From: Leptospira licerasiae serovar Varillal str. VAR 010
Lineage (GTDB): Bacteria > Spirochaetota > Leptospiria > Leptospirales > Leptospiraceae
NCBI RefSeq assembly: GCF_000244755.1
Contig: NZ_AHOO02000011.1
Coordinates: forward strand, 276,001-340,000
DNA: 64,000 nucleotides
Direction of reading: 5' to 3'
This document shows positions 37,928 to 47,322 of the stretch, piece after piece. Within the stretch, counting starts at the first letter, position 1; each line of letters begins with the position of its first letter. A program made the translations under genes and the position numbers. Under the pieces are notes generated by a model that worked only from the letters and a program-made list of their open reading frames with translations, did not search any database and was not told where the DNA came from.

Positions 37928-39658
37928 TCAACCGTTAATATCAATAACTAACATTGCCATATCGTCCCCGAACACTCCTTCCGAAAATTGGAATACTTCC
38001 GAGACGACTTGGTCCAAATATTCATCTAAATTCACAAGATCTCTATGCTGGAGAAGAATTTCTTGGAATCCGGGAAGATCCAAGATCCTGCCTTCCGCGT
38101 TAAACACTTCGTACATTCCGTCCGAGTAAAATACGATCCTATCATCTTTTTGTAATTTAACAGACTCATTAAAATATTCTATAGAATCGAAGATCAAAAG
38201 AGGGAGATTCATACCTTTCAGCTCTATCTTTTCCTCTCCTCTAAACAGAACGATAGGAGGATGGCCCGCATAAGAATAGACTAACTTCTTTTCTAAAGGA
38301 AAAAATCTGGCCCATACTGCGGCGATATGATGTTCTACCACCATAGGTTTTAGATCTTTTACAAATTGTTGGATACCTTCTGCAGGAGAAAGACCTGCTT
38401 TCGCATGATGCCTAAAGGAAAGTACGGCCATTCCGGAAATCATTGCGGAAGAGATCCCATGACCGGAAACGTCTCCGAATAAAATATCCAGAACGCCGTT
38501 CTCATGTTGGATATATGTTATGATATCCCCTCCCACTTTTTCAAAAGGACGGAAATAACTATCCATTTTATAAAAAGGTGAACTAGGAAATTCTCTGGAA
38601 ACCAAAGATCTTTGGGTGAGTCGTGCCAGTTCCAGATCATGGTTCATTCTTTCGTAAAAATCGTTCAGATCGGATTCTCTTTTTTGTCTATCGAACGCCA
38701 GAACGATCAAGTCACCCACTAACCTTAGAATATAAATATCCTCTTCCGTCCAAAGTTTTCGCTCTTTAACGGAATCGAATCCTATAAAACCAAGCTCTTC
38801 GTCACGAGAAGAAAGACCGACCACAACTAAGGAACGAGTCCCTCTTCTTTCCAAAAGATTTCTTAAGGAAGCATGTGTAGAAGGAACATTATCCAAAGAA
38901 TCATAAACGATATGGCCTTTGTTGCTGATTGTATCGTAATCGGATTTAGGAAATGTTTCTATTGGAAGATTTTGTAATAGATGGATCCTATGTTCAATTC
39001 CATCCGCACACCATTCATTCGTGTTAGAGATGGTCAGGCCTGCATGAGTGTATAAAAACAAAAATGCTCTATCCGCTCCGCAGAATTTCCCAAGTTCACC
39101 CAATGCATGGTTCACTGCTTCGGTCGTGTTCCCGGGTTCTACGCTCAAAAAATATCTGGAAAGCTGAGTGAGCAAACTTTCTAATGCGATTGTTCTCTTG
39201 AGCCTGGACTCGGCCGCACGAATGGAGGTTACGTCCTTCTGCACTCCCCAAGCGCGAAGCAAAAATCCATCCTCCACCACGCCCAAGGCAGTGCTTAAAA
39301 AATATTTACGTTTTCCTCTTAGATCGACTTCTTCGGATTCGCTGTCGTGTATCTTGTAACCCAAGCGAATGAATTCGTTGATTCCGAACATATTCATCTT
39401 GTTAATCGGTCCAACAAGATCCTTTAACAGAATACCTTTGATCTCTTCCGCATTATGATATCCATAGATCCTGGCCATGGTATCGTTGCAATGTGTAAGT
39501 CTTGCGTTCTCATAGATCAATCTACACTGTTCCTCAATAGGAAGAGTGGTATCTAAAGGAGAATCCAACTCGTAGGACCAAATACCTTCCGGAGACCTAC
39601 GAAAATAACCTTCTACCTTCTCGATTTCCTCGAGCCGGGTTTTATAATCCAATTCCAT
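37928..39658 (-). CDS. PAS-GAF-PP2C (RsbU/SpoIIE-type) serine phosphatase
   Basis: The protein has 576 residues. A PAS/PAC region (about 1-150, ending GVQKDVTSIRAAESRLK) is followed by a GAF domain (about 175-325) and a linker helix. A PP2C SpoIIE domain completes it (about 370-576), with FEKVGGDIITY, ILFGDVSGHGISSAMISGMA and GDDMAMLVI carrying the metal-binding Asp residues. It should dephosphorylate an anti-sigma-factor antagonist in a partner-switching pathway in response to a sensed signal. No anti-sigma or STAS gene is adjacent, so the partner is elsewhere. Confidence 0.9.
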   Translation of the reverse strand: MELDYKTRLEEIEKVEGYFRRSPEGIWSYELDSPLDTTLPIEEQCRLIYENARLTHCNDTMARIYGYHNAEEIKGILLKDLVGPINKMNMFGINEFIRLGYKIHDSESEEVDLRGKRKYFLSTALGVVEDGFLLRAWGVQKDVTSIRAAESRLKRTIALESLLTQLSRYFLSVEPGNTTEAVNHALGELGKFCGADRAFLFLYTHAGLTISNTNEWCADGIEHRIHLLQNLPIETFPKSDYDTISNKGHIVYDSLDNVPSTHASLRNLLERRGTRSLVVVGLSSRDEELGFIGFDSVKERKLWTEEDIYILRLVGDLIVLAFDRQKRESDLNDFYERMNHDLELARLTQRSLVSREFPSSPFYKMDSYFRPFEKVGGDIITYIQHENGVLDILFGDVSGHGISSAMISGMAVLSFRHHAKAGLSPAEGIQQFVKDLKPMVVEHHIAAVWARFFPLEKKLVYSYAGHPPIVLFRGEEKIELKGMNLPLLIFDSIEYFNESVKLQKDDRIVFYSDGMYEVFNAEGRILDLPGFQEILLQHRDLVNLDEYLDQVVSEVFQFSEGVFGDDMAMLVIDING

Positions 39659-39795
39659 TCGTGCCAGGTGGCCCTTGCCATTTTTCTATTTATCGGTCGA
39701 GACAGTCGGGAATTTTCCCGGTTTTGTACTTTTCTGCCCGCCCAATTTGTCCGGGGCCCGCTGTATTTTTATATACGGACCACAAGGAGGCGCCA

Positions 39796-39933
39796 ATGAA
39801 AACCGAACATAGAAACTCGATCAACCAAGAAAAAATATCCGCTCTCGCGGAAATGCTCGCAGACAAACTCATCGAAGAAATCCGCAAAAGAGCCTTGGAA
39901 AAACACGAAAATTTCCCAAAAGAGGCGGCATAA
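39796..39933 (+). CDS. 45-residue helical protein
   Basis: A strong Shine-Dalgarno (AAGGAGG at 39783-39789) lies seven bases before the ATG at 39796, so the short frame MKTEHRNSINQEK...PKEAA is the likely product rather than a longer frame from 39661. The peptide is a single amphipathic, charged helix with no membrane segment. No family is recognised. It lies 74 bases before lemA and could share its transcript. Confidence 0.6.
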   Translation: MKTEHRNSINQEKISALAEMLADKLIEEIRKRALEKHENFPKEAA

Positions 39934-40007
39934 AACAGAATGTTGTCAGAAAAAACCGATTGCCAAGGGACGTTTTACTTACAAAATTCCGCTGGTCGGA
40001 GGTAGGA

Positions 40008-40619
40008 ATGTCCCAAGGCGATTTTTTTCGGATCCGTAAAAGTTTTCTGATCGGTTTTACCGGTCTGATCTTGTTTTTCGTAAACTCATGCGGGTATAAC
40101 ACGATCCAAGTCCAAGACGAACAGGTAAAAGCCGCCTGGTCGGAAGTAATCAATATGTACCAGAGAAGAGCGGATCTTATCCCTAACCTGGTCAACACGG
40201 TCAAAGGATACGCCGCTCAAGAAAAAGAAGTGCTGATCGAGGTTACCAAGGCTAGAGCAAGCGTAGGTTCCGTCCAAGCAACACCTGAAATATTAAATAA
40301 TCCTGAACTATTTGCAAAATTCAATCAGGCACAAGGACAAATGACCTCTGCACTATCCAGATTAATGGTAGTAGTGGAAAAATATCCGGATCTAAAATCG
40401 GACAAAAGTTTTATTGGACTACAAGCCCAGTTAGAAGGTACCGAAAATAGGATCGCAGTTGCGAGAAACCGTTACATCACTTCAGTCCAAGAATACAATA
40501 TCACAGTCAGAACATTTCCAAACGTGATCACGGCTAAAATTTTCGGTTACGATGTAAAACCGAATTTCAGCGTAGAGAACGAAAAGGAAATTTCTAAACC
40601 TCCTCAAGTCCAATTCTAA
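40008..40619 (+). CDS. lemA: LemA-family lipoprotein
   Basis: The start at 40008 follows a GGAGG Shine-Dalgarno and gives 203 residues; an upstream ATG at 39960 is less likely. A signal/anchor (FLIGFTGLILFFVNSCG) ends in a possible lipobox. The conserved LemA domain follows: VKAAWSEVINMYQRRADLIPNLVNTVKGYA, then QGQMTSALSRLMVVVEKYPDLKSD, and NRYITSVQEYNITVRTFPN. LemA proteins are helical-bundle envelope proteins often encoded beside TPM-domain proteins, as here. Molecular role is poorly known. Confidence 0.93.
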   Translation: MSQGDFFRIRKSFLIGFTGLILFFVNSCGYNTIQVQDEQVKAAWSEVINMYQRRADLIPNLVNTVKGYAAQEKEVLIEVTKARASVGSVQATPEILNNPELFAKFNQAQGQMTSALSRLMVVVEKYPDLKSDKSFIGLQAQLEGTENRIAVARNRYITSVQEYNITVRTFPNVITAKIFGYDVKPNFSVENEKEISKPPQVQF

Positions 40620-40633
40620 AACTCGGATTTCAG

Positions 40634-41524
40634 ATGAGAAGGTTGTTCTTTCTTCCAATTTTACTATTCTGTACCGGGATTTTCGCGGACCAGATCCCTA
40701 TCCCCAAATTGGTACATAGAGTCACCGATCTGACTTCCACACTAAGCGAAGAAGAAGTTTCGAGTTTAGAAAATAAACTTAAAACATTCGAAAAACGTAA
40801 AGGAAGTCAGGTTGTTCTGGTAATCGTCCCAACTACCGGCGACGAAACCATAGAACAGTATTCTATCCGCCTTGCTGAGGATTGGAAAATAGGAAGAAAG
40901 GGTATAGCCGACGGGGTCATTTTCCTGGTAGCTAAAGACGATCGTAAAATGCGTTTCGAGATCGGACGAGGCTTAGAAGGAGCAATACCTGACGTAATTA
41001 GCAAAAGAATACAGTTAGAATACATTAGGCCATTATTTAAAGAAGGTAAGTATTACAAAGGGATCGATCAAGGGATCGATAAGATACTCGGGTTAATAGA
41101 TGGAGAACAACTTCCGGAACCAAGCTCAACAAGTTACGAATCGTCTAGCTCGGAAGCAGAAGACGATCAATTCGGACTTTATATCGGAGCCTTGATCGTA
41201 ATAGGGGTCGTAATAGGATTCTTATTCAAAAAATTGTTCAGCCTACTCCAGGCTGGACTCGCCACATATATTGGATATTGGGTGGGAGGTTTATTAGGTT
41301 TTTCCCTAGAAGTAATGCTTCCACTTTTGGTGATCTTCTTTATACTACTTTGTATCATCTATATCGCTGCAAAAAATCCCGGTTCCGGAGGCGGAGGATG
41401 GTCCGGAGGTTCCTGGAGTTCCTATGGTTCCGGCGATTCTGGTTGGAGTTCCTCTTCTTCAAGCGATTCTTTTAGCGGAGGTGGAGGAGATTTCAGCGGT
41501 GGAGGATCCTCTTCGGATTGGTAA
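40634..41524 (+). CDS. TPM-domain membrane protein (YgcG-like) with Gly/Ser-rich tail
   Basis: The protein has 296 residues. A signal peptide (FFLPILLFCTGIFA) precedes the TPM domain (about 24-155): LTSTLSEEEVSSLENKL, GSQVVLVIVPTTG, RKMRFEIGRGLEGAIPD and IRPLFKEGKYYKGI. Two hydrophobic segments (about 180-250) are followed by a Gly/Ser-rich C-terminus (SGGGGDFSGGGSSSDW) typical of YgcG-type proteins. It starts 14 bases after lemA and is followed by a second TPM protein, so all three are probably one operon. Confidence 0.9.
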   Translation: MRRLFFLPILLFCTGIFADQIPIPKLVHRVTDLTSTLSEEEVSSLENKLKTFEKRKGSQVVLVIVPTTGDETIEQYSIRLAEDWKIGRKGIADGVIFLVAKDDRKMRFEIGRGLEGAIPDVISKRIQLEYIRPLFKEGKYYKGIDQGIDKILGLIDGEQLPEPSSTSYESSSSEAEDDQFGLYIGALIVIGVVIGFLFKKLFSLLQAGLATYIGYWVGGLLGFSLEVMLPLLVIFFILLCIIYIAAKNPGSGGGGWSGGSWSSYGSGDSGWSSSSSSDSFSGGGGDFSGGGSSSDW

Positions 41525-41529
41525 TTCTT

Positions 41530-42084
41530 ATGAGCAAAAATCCTTCTTTAACCGAAAGACTGATACGCAATCTTTTTGCAGGATTCCTAGATCTATTTAG
41601 GATTGGGAACGGACCTCTATCAGGTTTTACTTTATTAAGAAAATATTTTAGTCCTAAAGATCTGCGAGAGATCACAGCTGCGGTTGCGGATTCCGAAAAA
41701 ACTCACAGAGGGGAATTAAAAGTCGCAGTCGAAACAAAGATCCCACTTTTCCAAATATTCTCCGGAAAGACCGCGAGGGACAGAGCATTAGAGATGTTCT
41801 CTTTTTTGAAAGTGTGGGACACGGAAGAAAATACCGGAATACTGATCTATATACTTCTTTCCGAAAAGAAAATCGTAACTTTGGCGGATCGTGGTATTTA
41901 CAAAAAGATAGGACAGGAAAGATTAAATCTGATCTCTTCTAAAATAGGAGAAGGTTTTAAGTCAGGGGCTCCTAAGGATGCTATCCTCACAGGTATCAAA
42001 GAGCTAACCCAAGAATTAAGCAAATATTTCCCGGCCGGTAAGAAAAACCCGAACGAGATCCCGAACGAACCTTATATAAGCTGA
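41530..42084 (+). CDS. TPM-domain protein, second copy, without signal peptide
   Basis: The start at 41530 lies 5 bases after the stop of the first TPM gene, and an in-frame ATG at 41518 would overlap it. The 184 residues hold a TPM-like domain (about 45-165): IPLFQIFSGKTARDRALEMF, NTGILIYILLSEKKIVTLADRGIYKKIG and IGEGFKSGAPKDAIL. There is no signal peptide, unlike its partner, so it may sit on the cytoplasmic face. It converges on sufE with 6 bases between the stops. Confidence 0.85.
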   Translation: MSKNPSLTERLIRNLFAGFLDLFRIGNGPLSGFTLLRKYFSPKDLREITAAVADSEKTHRGELKVAVETKIPLFQIFSGKTARDRALEMFSFLKVWDTEENTGILIYILLSEKKIVTLADRGIYKKIGQERLNLISSKIGEGFKSGAPKDAILTGIKELTQELSKYFPAGKKNPNEIPNEPYIS

Positions 42085-42090
42085 TAGATA

Positions 42091-42489
42091 TTAGAAACTT
42101 CTAATTTTATTTACCATGGAATAGAGACCGTTTCTACGGCTCATGGAAAGATGTTTGTCCAGACCGATCTCTTTTAGGAACTCCAAAGATGCGGACTTGA
42201 TCTCTTCTTTTGTTCTTCCGGAAAAAACCCTTAAGAGTAAAGCGATCATTCCTTTTGTGATCGCTGAATCACTATCCGCCTGGATAAACAATTTACCTTC
42301 TTTTTCTTCCGGGACAACCCAAACCCTAGACTGGCAGCCTGGGACCAATCTATCTTCCGTTTTCAATTCGGGAGCTAAAACTGGAAGCTCGTCCCCTATC
42401 TCGATCAGCATTTGGTATCTTTCTTCCCAGTCAGCTGCTTCCGAGAACTCGGCGATAATTTCTTTTTGAACTTCTTCCAGAGTCGGCAT
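42091..42489 (-). CDS. sufE: SufE-family sulfur acceptor for Fe-S cluster assembly
   Basis: The protein has 132 residues, normal for SufE. The conserved block [12 protein letters not shown] holds the persulfide-accepting Cys (about residue 51), and the helix [19 protein letters not shown] and [14 protein letters not shown] follow. SufE takes sulfur from the SufS desulfurase and passes it to the scaffold. No other suf gene lies next to it, so in this genome it stands apart. Confidence 0.93.
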   Translation of the reverse strand: MPTLEEVQKEIIAEFSEAADWEERYQMLIEIGDELPVLAPELKTEDRLVPGCQSRVWVVPEEKEGKLFIQADSDSAITKGMIALLLRVFSGRTKEEIKSASLEFLKEIGLDKHLSMSRRNGLYSMVNKIRSF

Positions 42490-42568
42490 TTTTTTCCCCA
42501 GGCTATTTTTTCTAGGCTAAAAACCGTGGTTTCCTCGGAAACAAAATAATTTGGATGCGAACATTCTC

Positions 42569-43456
42569 TTATTTTAAACGATTCTTCACATATTTGATCA
42601 GGTAGAAAATCCCCGCGGCAATCAAAGCTAAAGGAATAATATAGATCAAAGAAAGTATCAGTTTTAGCCCAATACTTGCCAGATCGATAAACGCATCCCC
42701 AAAACTAGGAACTTCTATCGCTTTCGGCTTTTTAGGACCGTACATATGAATGCTGATCTTTGCCCAATTGACACGATCCATAATTTTCCACTTTTCGAAT
42801 TCAGCCGAGTCGGCAGAGTCCTCGGATTGCCCCAATAGTTCTTCGATCTCCGCTGCATTTTTTGGCGTGGATCTGTTGCCAAGTTCCGTTCTTCTTGCTA
42901 TCCTGATCTTCTCTCTTTTGGCATGGATCTGTTCTAATGTATAATTTTCGGTATGATCTTCTACTTGGATATTTTCGGAAGTGAGGGTACCTATCTTCTC
43001 CAATTCCATTAAAACTTGATATAGGTCGGAAGACTTTACATGAATGACCGCAGTCATACTTGGCTCTGTATCTCCTCCCCAATTCTGAAGACTTTCACTT
43101 TGAACGAATCCATACTTGCCTGAAAGTTCCAACAGGAATTTCCGAGCTGAGATAAAATCCTTGGTTTCGAAATTTAGATCTACTTTATACTCTAGAAGTC
43201 GACCTATCTTCAGGTTTCCGATCTTAGGAGTGGCAAAGGTTTTTATCTGGTCCTCGGGTGTTTCTTCCCTTTCTCCCGCTTTGCCGGTAAGTTTTTTCTC
43301 GGCTTCTTGCATCGGTTGTTCATCTGCAGAAGGCATAGGTGCCGCCGCGGATCTAGAACGTAAGTCCGAAAGTTCTTCTGATTGTTTTTTCGAATTTTCG
43401 GCCTTGCAGACGAAAAGTAAGGATACGATTAAGATTGATGTTAAAAAGCGAAACAT
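42569..43456 (-). CDS. DUF4349 lipoprotein with C-terminal membrane helix
   Basis: The protein has 295 residues. The signal peptide ends in SLLFVCKA, a possible lipobox. A low-complexity acidic linker follows. The DUF4349 domain (about 85-285) shows DFISARKFLLELSGKYGFV, MTAVIHVKSSDLYQVLMELEKIG and a coiled-coil (YTLEQIHAKREKIRIARR), then a transmembrane helix (LILSLIYIIPLALIAAGIFYLI). The domain is widespread and uncharacterised. It is an envelope protein without known activity. Confidence 0.85.
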   Translation of the reverse strand: MFRFLTSILIVSLLFVCKAENSKKQSEELSDLRSRSAAAPMPSADEQPMQEAEKKLTGKAGEREETPEDQIKTFATPKIGNLKIGRLLEYKVDLNFETKDFISARKFLLELSGKYGFVQSESLQNWGGDTEPSMTAVIHVKSSDLYQVLMELEKIGTLTSENIQVEDHTENYTLEQIHAKREKIRIARRTELGNRSTPKNAAEIEELLGQSEDSADSAEFEKWKIMDRVNWAKISIHMYGPKKPKAIEVPSFGDAFIDLASIGLKLILSLIYIIPLALIAAGIFYLIKYVKNRLK

Positions 43457-43593
43457 TCATTTCTCCTAAAAATCCTATACGTCCCGAATCGAACCTCGGA
43501 CATATTTAGGGAACTTTCTATTAGAAACAAATGGATCGCTTTTTATTCCTTCGATTTTTATCGAATGTTTGGCCGAAATACTTTTAGGTTCAT

Positions 43594-45009
43594 TTATAGG
43601 ATCGGCGCAAAGATCACACCCAATTTATCAACTTCGTCTCCACTTCTTCCATGAAATCCGACAATCCCCCAACCGTTAGGCGCTGCGTATGTAGTGCAGG
43701 AAGATGTAGTGGATCCGCCTGTAAGGGATCTTGCTAAGTTGGTATGGAATTGTGCGTAAAATATACGGGTGTGACCGTTTTTTTGACCGCTACAAAGTTT
43801 TACCTGGTCTAAGTATTCCCCGGACCCGAGTGTCAAAGTTTGTAAACTTCCTCCTGTTCCGCCGTGGTTTAAAACCGTTCCATTCGTTAATTGTAAAGAA
43901 ACCGCATCTACTCTGGACCCGGATCTCAGACTTAACTTGGATACACTGGGAGAAGATGGTAGAGAATTGACATCGTTGAATGCAGTTCCGTGCGGCCCAC
44001 CGAATGTATCGCTAAATACAAGGTTTCGTAAAAGTGAATAATTGAACGTAGAAGAAACTGCGTAATGATCTGAAAGCATAGCTCCCGTAACAGGATGTAC
44101 GAATCTTTGCTCTTCAATCAAATAAGAACTAGGAGATAAGGAAATATAGGAATTCCCACGATAGAAAATTTTATCCACAACTTCACAACTAGCGCTAGTT
44201 CGATGACCATCACAATCAGTCAAAGCATCCGCTCCTTGTGTTGGATAAGATCCCCCTCTTATCAATTGGATCCAAACGTCGGTGAATCCATGATTGATAA
44301 ATTCTCTGATATTGTCTCCTGATCTGGTGTATCTTGTATTTGTATCTCCCATCACAATTACCGCATTACCTGCGGAATTAGATTCTATAAAATTCAAAAT
44401 TTGTAATACATTCGATCTTCTTGCAGCTAGATCCGGTTCTTCCGTGCTTGCGTTTGTATGTAAATTATATACGTCCAAAAACACTCCCGGGGTTATCGTA
44501 TGCCTTGCCAATGTAAAACCTTTAGGCGTAAGACAATCGGTTCCGTTACAAGCGTCCCAATCCACTCTTTCAAAATCTGAAAATGGAAAATATGAGAGAG
44601 TATTCAAACCGTCACCTATCCCCATTCCTCCGCTTGTGGCGGATCTATAAGGATGCACATCGTTTGCATAGAGACTTGCGTGATAATTAAAATCTTCCTG
44701 GACTTGGACCAGATCGAATGGTGTCATCAAAGGTCCTATATAAGGAGTATTCTCACTCGGATTCGAACTGGAAAAAGGTTCCAATAATCCAGCCACATTA
44801 TAAGCGAGCAGAGAGAATGTTCCGGTTCCATTCACAGTATTAATCACTGTAAGGTCCGAATAGTTTGCGCCAATTTTCGTTTGGTCCGGTTTCTGGATCA
44901 ATCCCAGTAAACTTTCCGTGTTTATGACCTTTTCCCCGTTACAATTGAATAGGAACCATAAGATCCCTAACAAGAGGGGAATCCTCTTTTTGCCTTGTTC
45001 GATTTTCAT
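43594..45009 (-). CDS. Lipoprotein: endonuclease/exonuclease/phosphatase domain fused to a jacalin-like lectin
   Basis: The protein has 471 residues. The N-terminus ends in a lipobox (FLFNCNG). Residues about 60-325 form an EEP (DNase I/sphingomyelinase) domain: LLAYNVAGL, LVQVQEDFNYH with the metal-binding Glu, YNLHTNAS, VIVMGDTNTRYT and LSDHYAVSSTF with the catalytic Asp-His. The C-terminal 135 residues (GGPHGTAFNDVNSL, SGSRVDAVSLQLTNGTVLNHGG, GWGIVGFHGRSGDEVDKLGV) match the jacalin-like lectin fold. The protein is probably surface-exposed, cleaving a phosphodiester while the lectin binds glycans. Whether the substrate is DNA or lipid cannot be told. Confidence 0.85.
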   Translation of the reverse strand: MKIEQGKKRIPLLLGILWFLFNCNGEKVINTESLLGLIQKPDQTKIGANYSDLTVINTVNGTGTFSLLAYNVAGLLEPFSSSNPSENTPYIGPLMTPFDLVQVQEDFNYHASLYANDVHPYRSATSGGMGIGDGLNTLSYFPFSDFERVDWDACNGTDCLTPKGFTLARHTITPGVFLDVYNLHTNASTEEPDLAARRSNVLQILNFIESNSAGNAVIVMGDTNTRYTRSGDNIREFINHGFTDVWIQLIRGGSYPTQGADALTDCDGHRTSASCEVVDKIFYRGNSYISLSPSSYLIEEQRFVHPVTGAMLSDHYAVSSTFNYSLLRNLVFSDTFGGPHGTAFNDVNSLPSSPSVSKLSLRSGSRVDAVSLQLTNGTVLNHGGTGGSLQTLTLGSGEYLDQVKLCSGQKNGHTRIFYAQFHTNLARSLTGGSTTSSCTTYAAPNGWGIVGFHGRSGDEVDKLGVIFAPIL

Positions 45010-45099
45010 TTCGATTCTCCGTTTTTTGATATCGAACGGGTAGTATAAATATAAGTATTATATTTTAATTAGAACTATCTTATATGGTCATTTTTTTTA

Positions 45100-46020
45100 T
45101 TAGCGAACTCTTTTACCGGTTCCCGATTCCAAAATCCGAAACCATTCCTCTCTTTCTAACTGAACTTGAAATGTTTTAGCCGCTGATCTAATACGATCTA
45201 TTTCATTGGTCCCTAAAATAGGGACCAATTGTGCAGGATGAAAGAGATACCAAGAAAATAATACCGCATCCATAGTTGTTCCCTTTTCCTTTGCCAGTTC
45301 TTCCAATGTTTTATATAAAACAATTTCCTGTTCCGTTTTAGGTTGGAAAACCCGACCGCCGGCAGTCGGAGACCAGATCATCGGTTTAATTCTTAACTCT
45401 TGGGCCTGATCAAATACTCCATTCACCAAAGGATCAGAATAAAATGGATGGAATTCCACTTGGTTCGTAACTAAAGGAAAATTCAATCTGGATTGTAAAA
45501 GTGAAAATTGAGAAGGAGTAAAATTCGAAACTCCGAAATATAGAACTTTCCCGCTTTCCTTCAAAGTATTGAAGGCCGTCGAAACCTCATCCGCATTCAT
45601 AAGCGGATCGGGCCTATGGATCAAAAACAGATCTATTTTATCTACATTCAATTTTTTTAATGCATTTTCCGCGGAGTGGATCAGATATTCGCAGGATGTA
45701 TCGTAATATTTTATCGAAATCCCGGGGCGGTTCGGGCCTGGAAGTTGTATCCCTGCCTTAGTGACTATCTTGATCTTTTCTTTTAGGCTGGGTTTAGACC
45801 TCAATACTTCGCCGAATTTTTCTTCGTTTCCATATTCTCCGTACAGGTCCGCATGATCAAATGTGTCTATTCCCGATTCCAGACAAACTTCTATCTTTTC
45901 CAAGATCCGATCAGTATTACAACCTTTCGGATCCATATGTAATCTCCAACAACCGTAAACCAGACTGGAAAGACCCGGACCCGCCTTGTATTTATCTTCT
46001 TTCTCCGGCATAATACTCAT
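45100..46020 (-). CDS. Aldo/keto reductase
   Basis: The protein has 306 residues forming a TIM-barrel AKR. Catalytic-type residues are seen: Asp and Tyr in DHADLYGEYGNEEKFG, Lys in KIVTKAG and His in LFLIHRPDP. The C-terminal NADPH-binding part reads LVPILGTNEIDRIRSAAKTF. It belongs to the YdhF-like group by overall length and by RVFQPKTEQE. It should reduce a small carbonyl compound with NADPH. It is a cytoplasmic single gene. Confidence 0.92.
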   Translation of the reverse strand: MSIMPEKEDKYKAGPGLSSLVYGCWRLHMDPKGCNTDRILEKIEVCLESGIDTFDHADLYGEYGNEEKFGEVLRSKPSLKEKIKIVTKAGIQLPGPNRPGISIKYYDTSCEYLIHSAENALKKLNVDKIDLFLIHRPDPLMNADEVSTAFNTLKESGKVLYFGVSNFTPSQFSLLQSRLNFPLVTNQVEFHPFYSDPLVNGVFDQAQELRIKPMIWSPTAGGRVFQPKTEQEIVLYKTLEELAKEKGTTMDAVLFSWYLFHPAQLVPILGTNEIDRIRSAAKTFQVQLEREEWFRILESGTGKRVR

Positions 46021-46128
46021 GATATACCTATTTTAGTAGAAGCCGACGAGGCAAGACGGAAATGAAAAGACTTGCCTTTCCGTTCTATAGTTTTATAAAA
46101 GTTTTCATTCTCTAACGGGAGAGCTTAC

Positions 46129-47256
46129 ATGAAAACAAATACAATTTCCCGATCCGGCAAATCCTCCATTAAGAAAGTTTCCCCTAACAAAACTAAGCCG
46201 AAAGGTGTAGGCCGGGTAGAAAGATCTTTTTTCCCGGGAAAGGAACTCCCTAGAATTTACGGCCCGGGTGACACAAACGCTTTAGAGCCCGGATTTTTAC
46301 CCGCATGGATCTCTAAAAATAAAAAATCCATCGAGGCCGATCTATTAGAATACGGCGCAGTCTTATTCAGAGGTTTTCAAATCTCTTCCCCCCAAGAATT
46401 CGAAGACGTTGCTCTTAGCTTGGATAAAAATCTGAAGACTGACTACTTGGGAACTTCTCCCAGAAATAAAGTCACTCAGTTTGTTCATACTGCAAGCGAA
46501 CTTCCTCCTCATTATCCGATCATGCAACATGCGGAGATGAGCTTCTTAGACAAACCTCCCCGTAAATTAATGTTCTTCTGCGCCGTTGCACCAAAAGAAC
46601 ATGGAGAAACTCCGATTGCCGACCTCAGAAAAATTTACGAAGACCTCGATCCGGACCTTTTAAAAAAGTTCGAATCTAAAGGAGTCAAATACATCCGTAA
46701 ATACGACGGGCCGAACGCCTCTCGATATAATCTTTGGAAAACAAAACGTTGGGACGAAATGTTCTCGACCAAAGAAAAAAAACAAGTGGAGAAGATCGCA
46801 GCACAACAAAGATTCCAAGTAGAATGGCTACCTGAAGACGGATTAAAACTTACAAATAAGCAGGTCGCGGTGCGCAAACACCCTATTACAAAAACTAAAG
46901 CTTGGCATAATCATAGCCAGGTATTCCACCAAGACGCGGCCAGATTAGAATATGCAAAAATCCTAAAGCAACAAGGCAATATCCGAAGCCTGATCCTAGC
47001 CGGAGTCCTGTATGTTCTCACGTTCTTAAAGAAGAAGTTAGTGGAACCCAAAGACCAGGACACGAATGTGATCTTCGGAGACGATTCCGAGATCAGCGTT
47101 TCCGAGATCGGCAAGGTAAGCCAAACATTCTGGAAACATTTGTCCATATTCTCCTGGCAAAAGGGAGACGTTCTTTTGATAGACAATTATTCCGTTTCCC
47201 ACGGAAGATTACCATTCTCCGGACCAAGGGAAATTTTAGTCACCTGGACGGATTAA
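46129..47256 (+). CDS. TauD/TfdA-family Fe(II)/2-oxoglutarate-dependent dioxygenase
   Basis: The protein has 375 residues. The Fe(II)-binding His and acidic residue are in MQHAEMSFL (about 132-136), and the distal His is in SVSHGRLPF, followed by the oxoglutarate-binding Arg of GPREILVTW. The layout is that of SyrP/TauD-type hydroxylases. A basic N-terminal tail of 35 residues precedes the domain. A GGGAG Shine-Dalgarno precedes the ATG. The substrate is unknown. The gene is next to a BASS transporter. Confidence 0.9.
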   Translation: MKTNTISRSGKSSIKKVSPNKTKPKGVGRVERSFFPGKELPRIYGPGDTNALEPGFLPAWISKNKKSIEADLLEYGAVLFRGFQISSPQEFEDVALSLDKNLKTDYLGTSPRNKVTQFVHTASELPPHYPIMQHAEMSFLDKPPRKLMFFCAVAPKEHGETPIADLRKIYEDLDPDLLKKFESKGVKYIRKYDGPNASRYNLWKTKRWDEMFSTKEKKQVEKIAAQQRFQVEWLPEDGLKLTNKQVAVRKHPITKTKAWHNHSQVFHQDAARLEYAKILKQQGNIRSLILAGVLYVLTFLKKKLVEPKDQDTNVIFGDDSEISVSEIGKVSQTFWKHLSIFSWQKGDVLLIDNYSVSHGRLPFSGPREILVTWTD

Positions 47257-47322
47257 AATATAATTTAAAAAATCATAAAATATTAAACAGCAGCGGATTC
47301 GAGCCCTGCTGTAGGTAAATAC

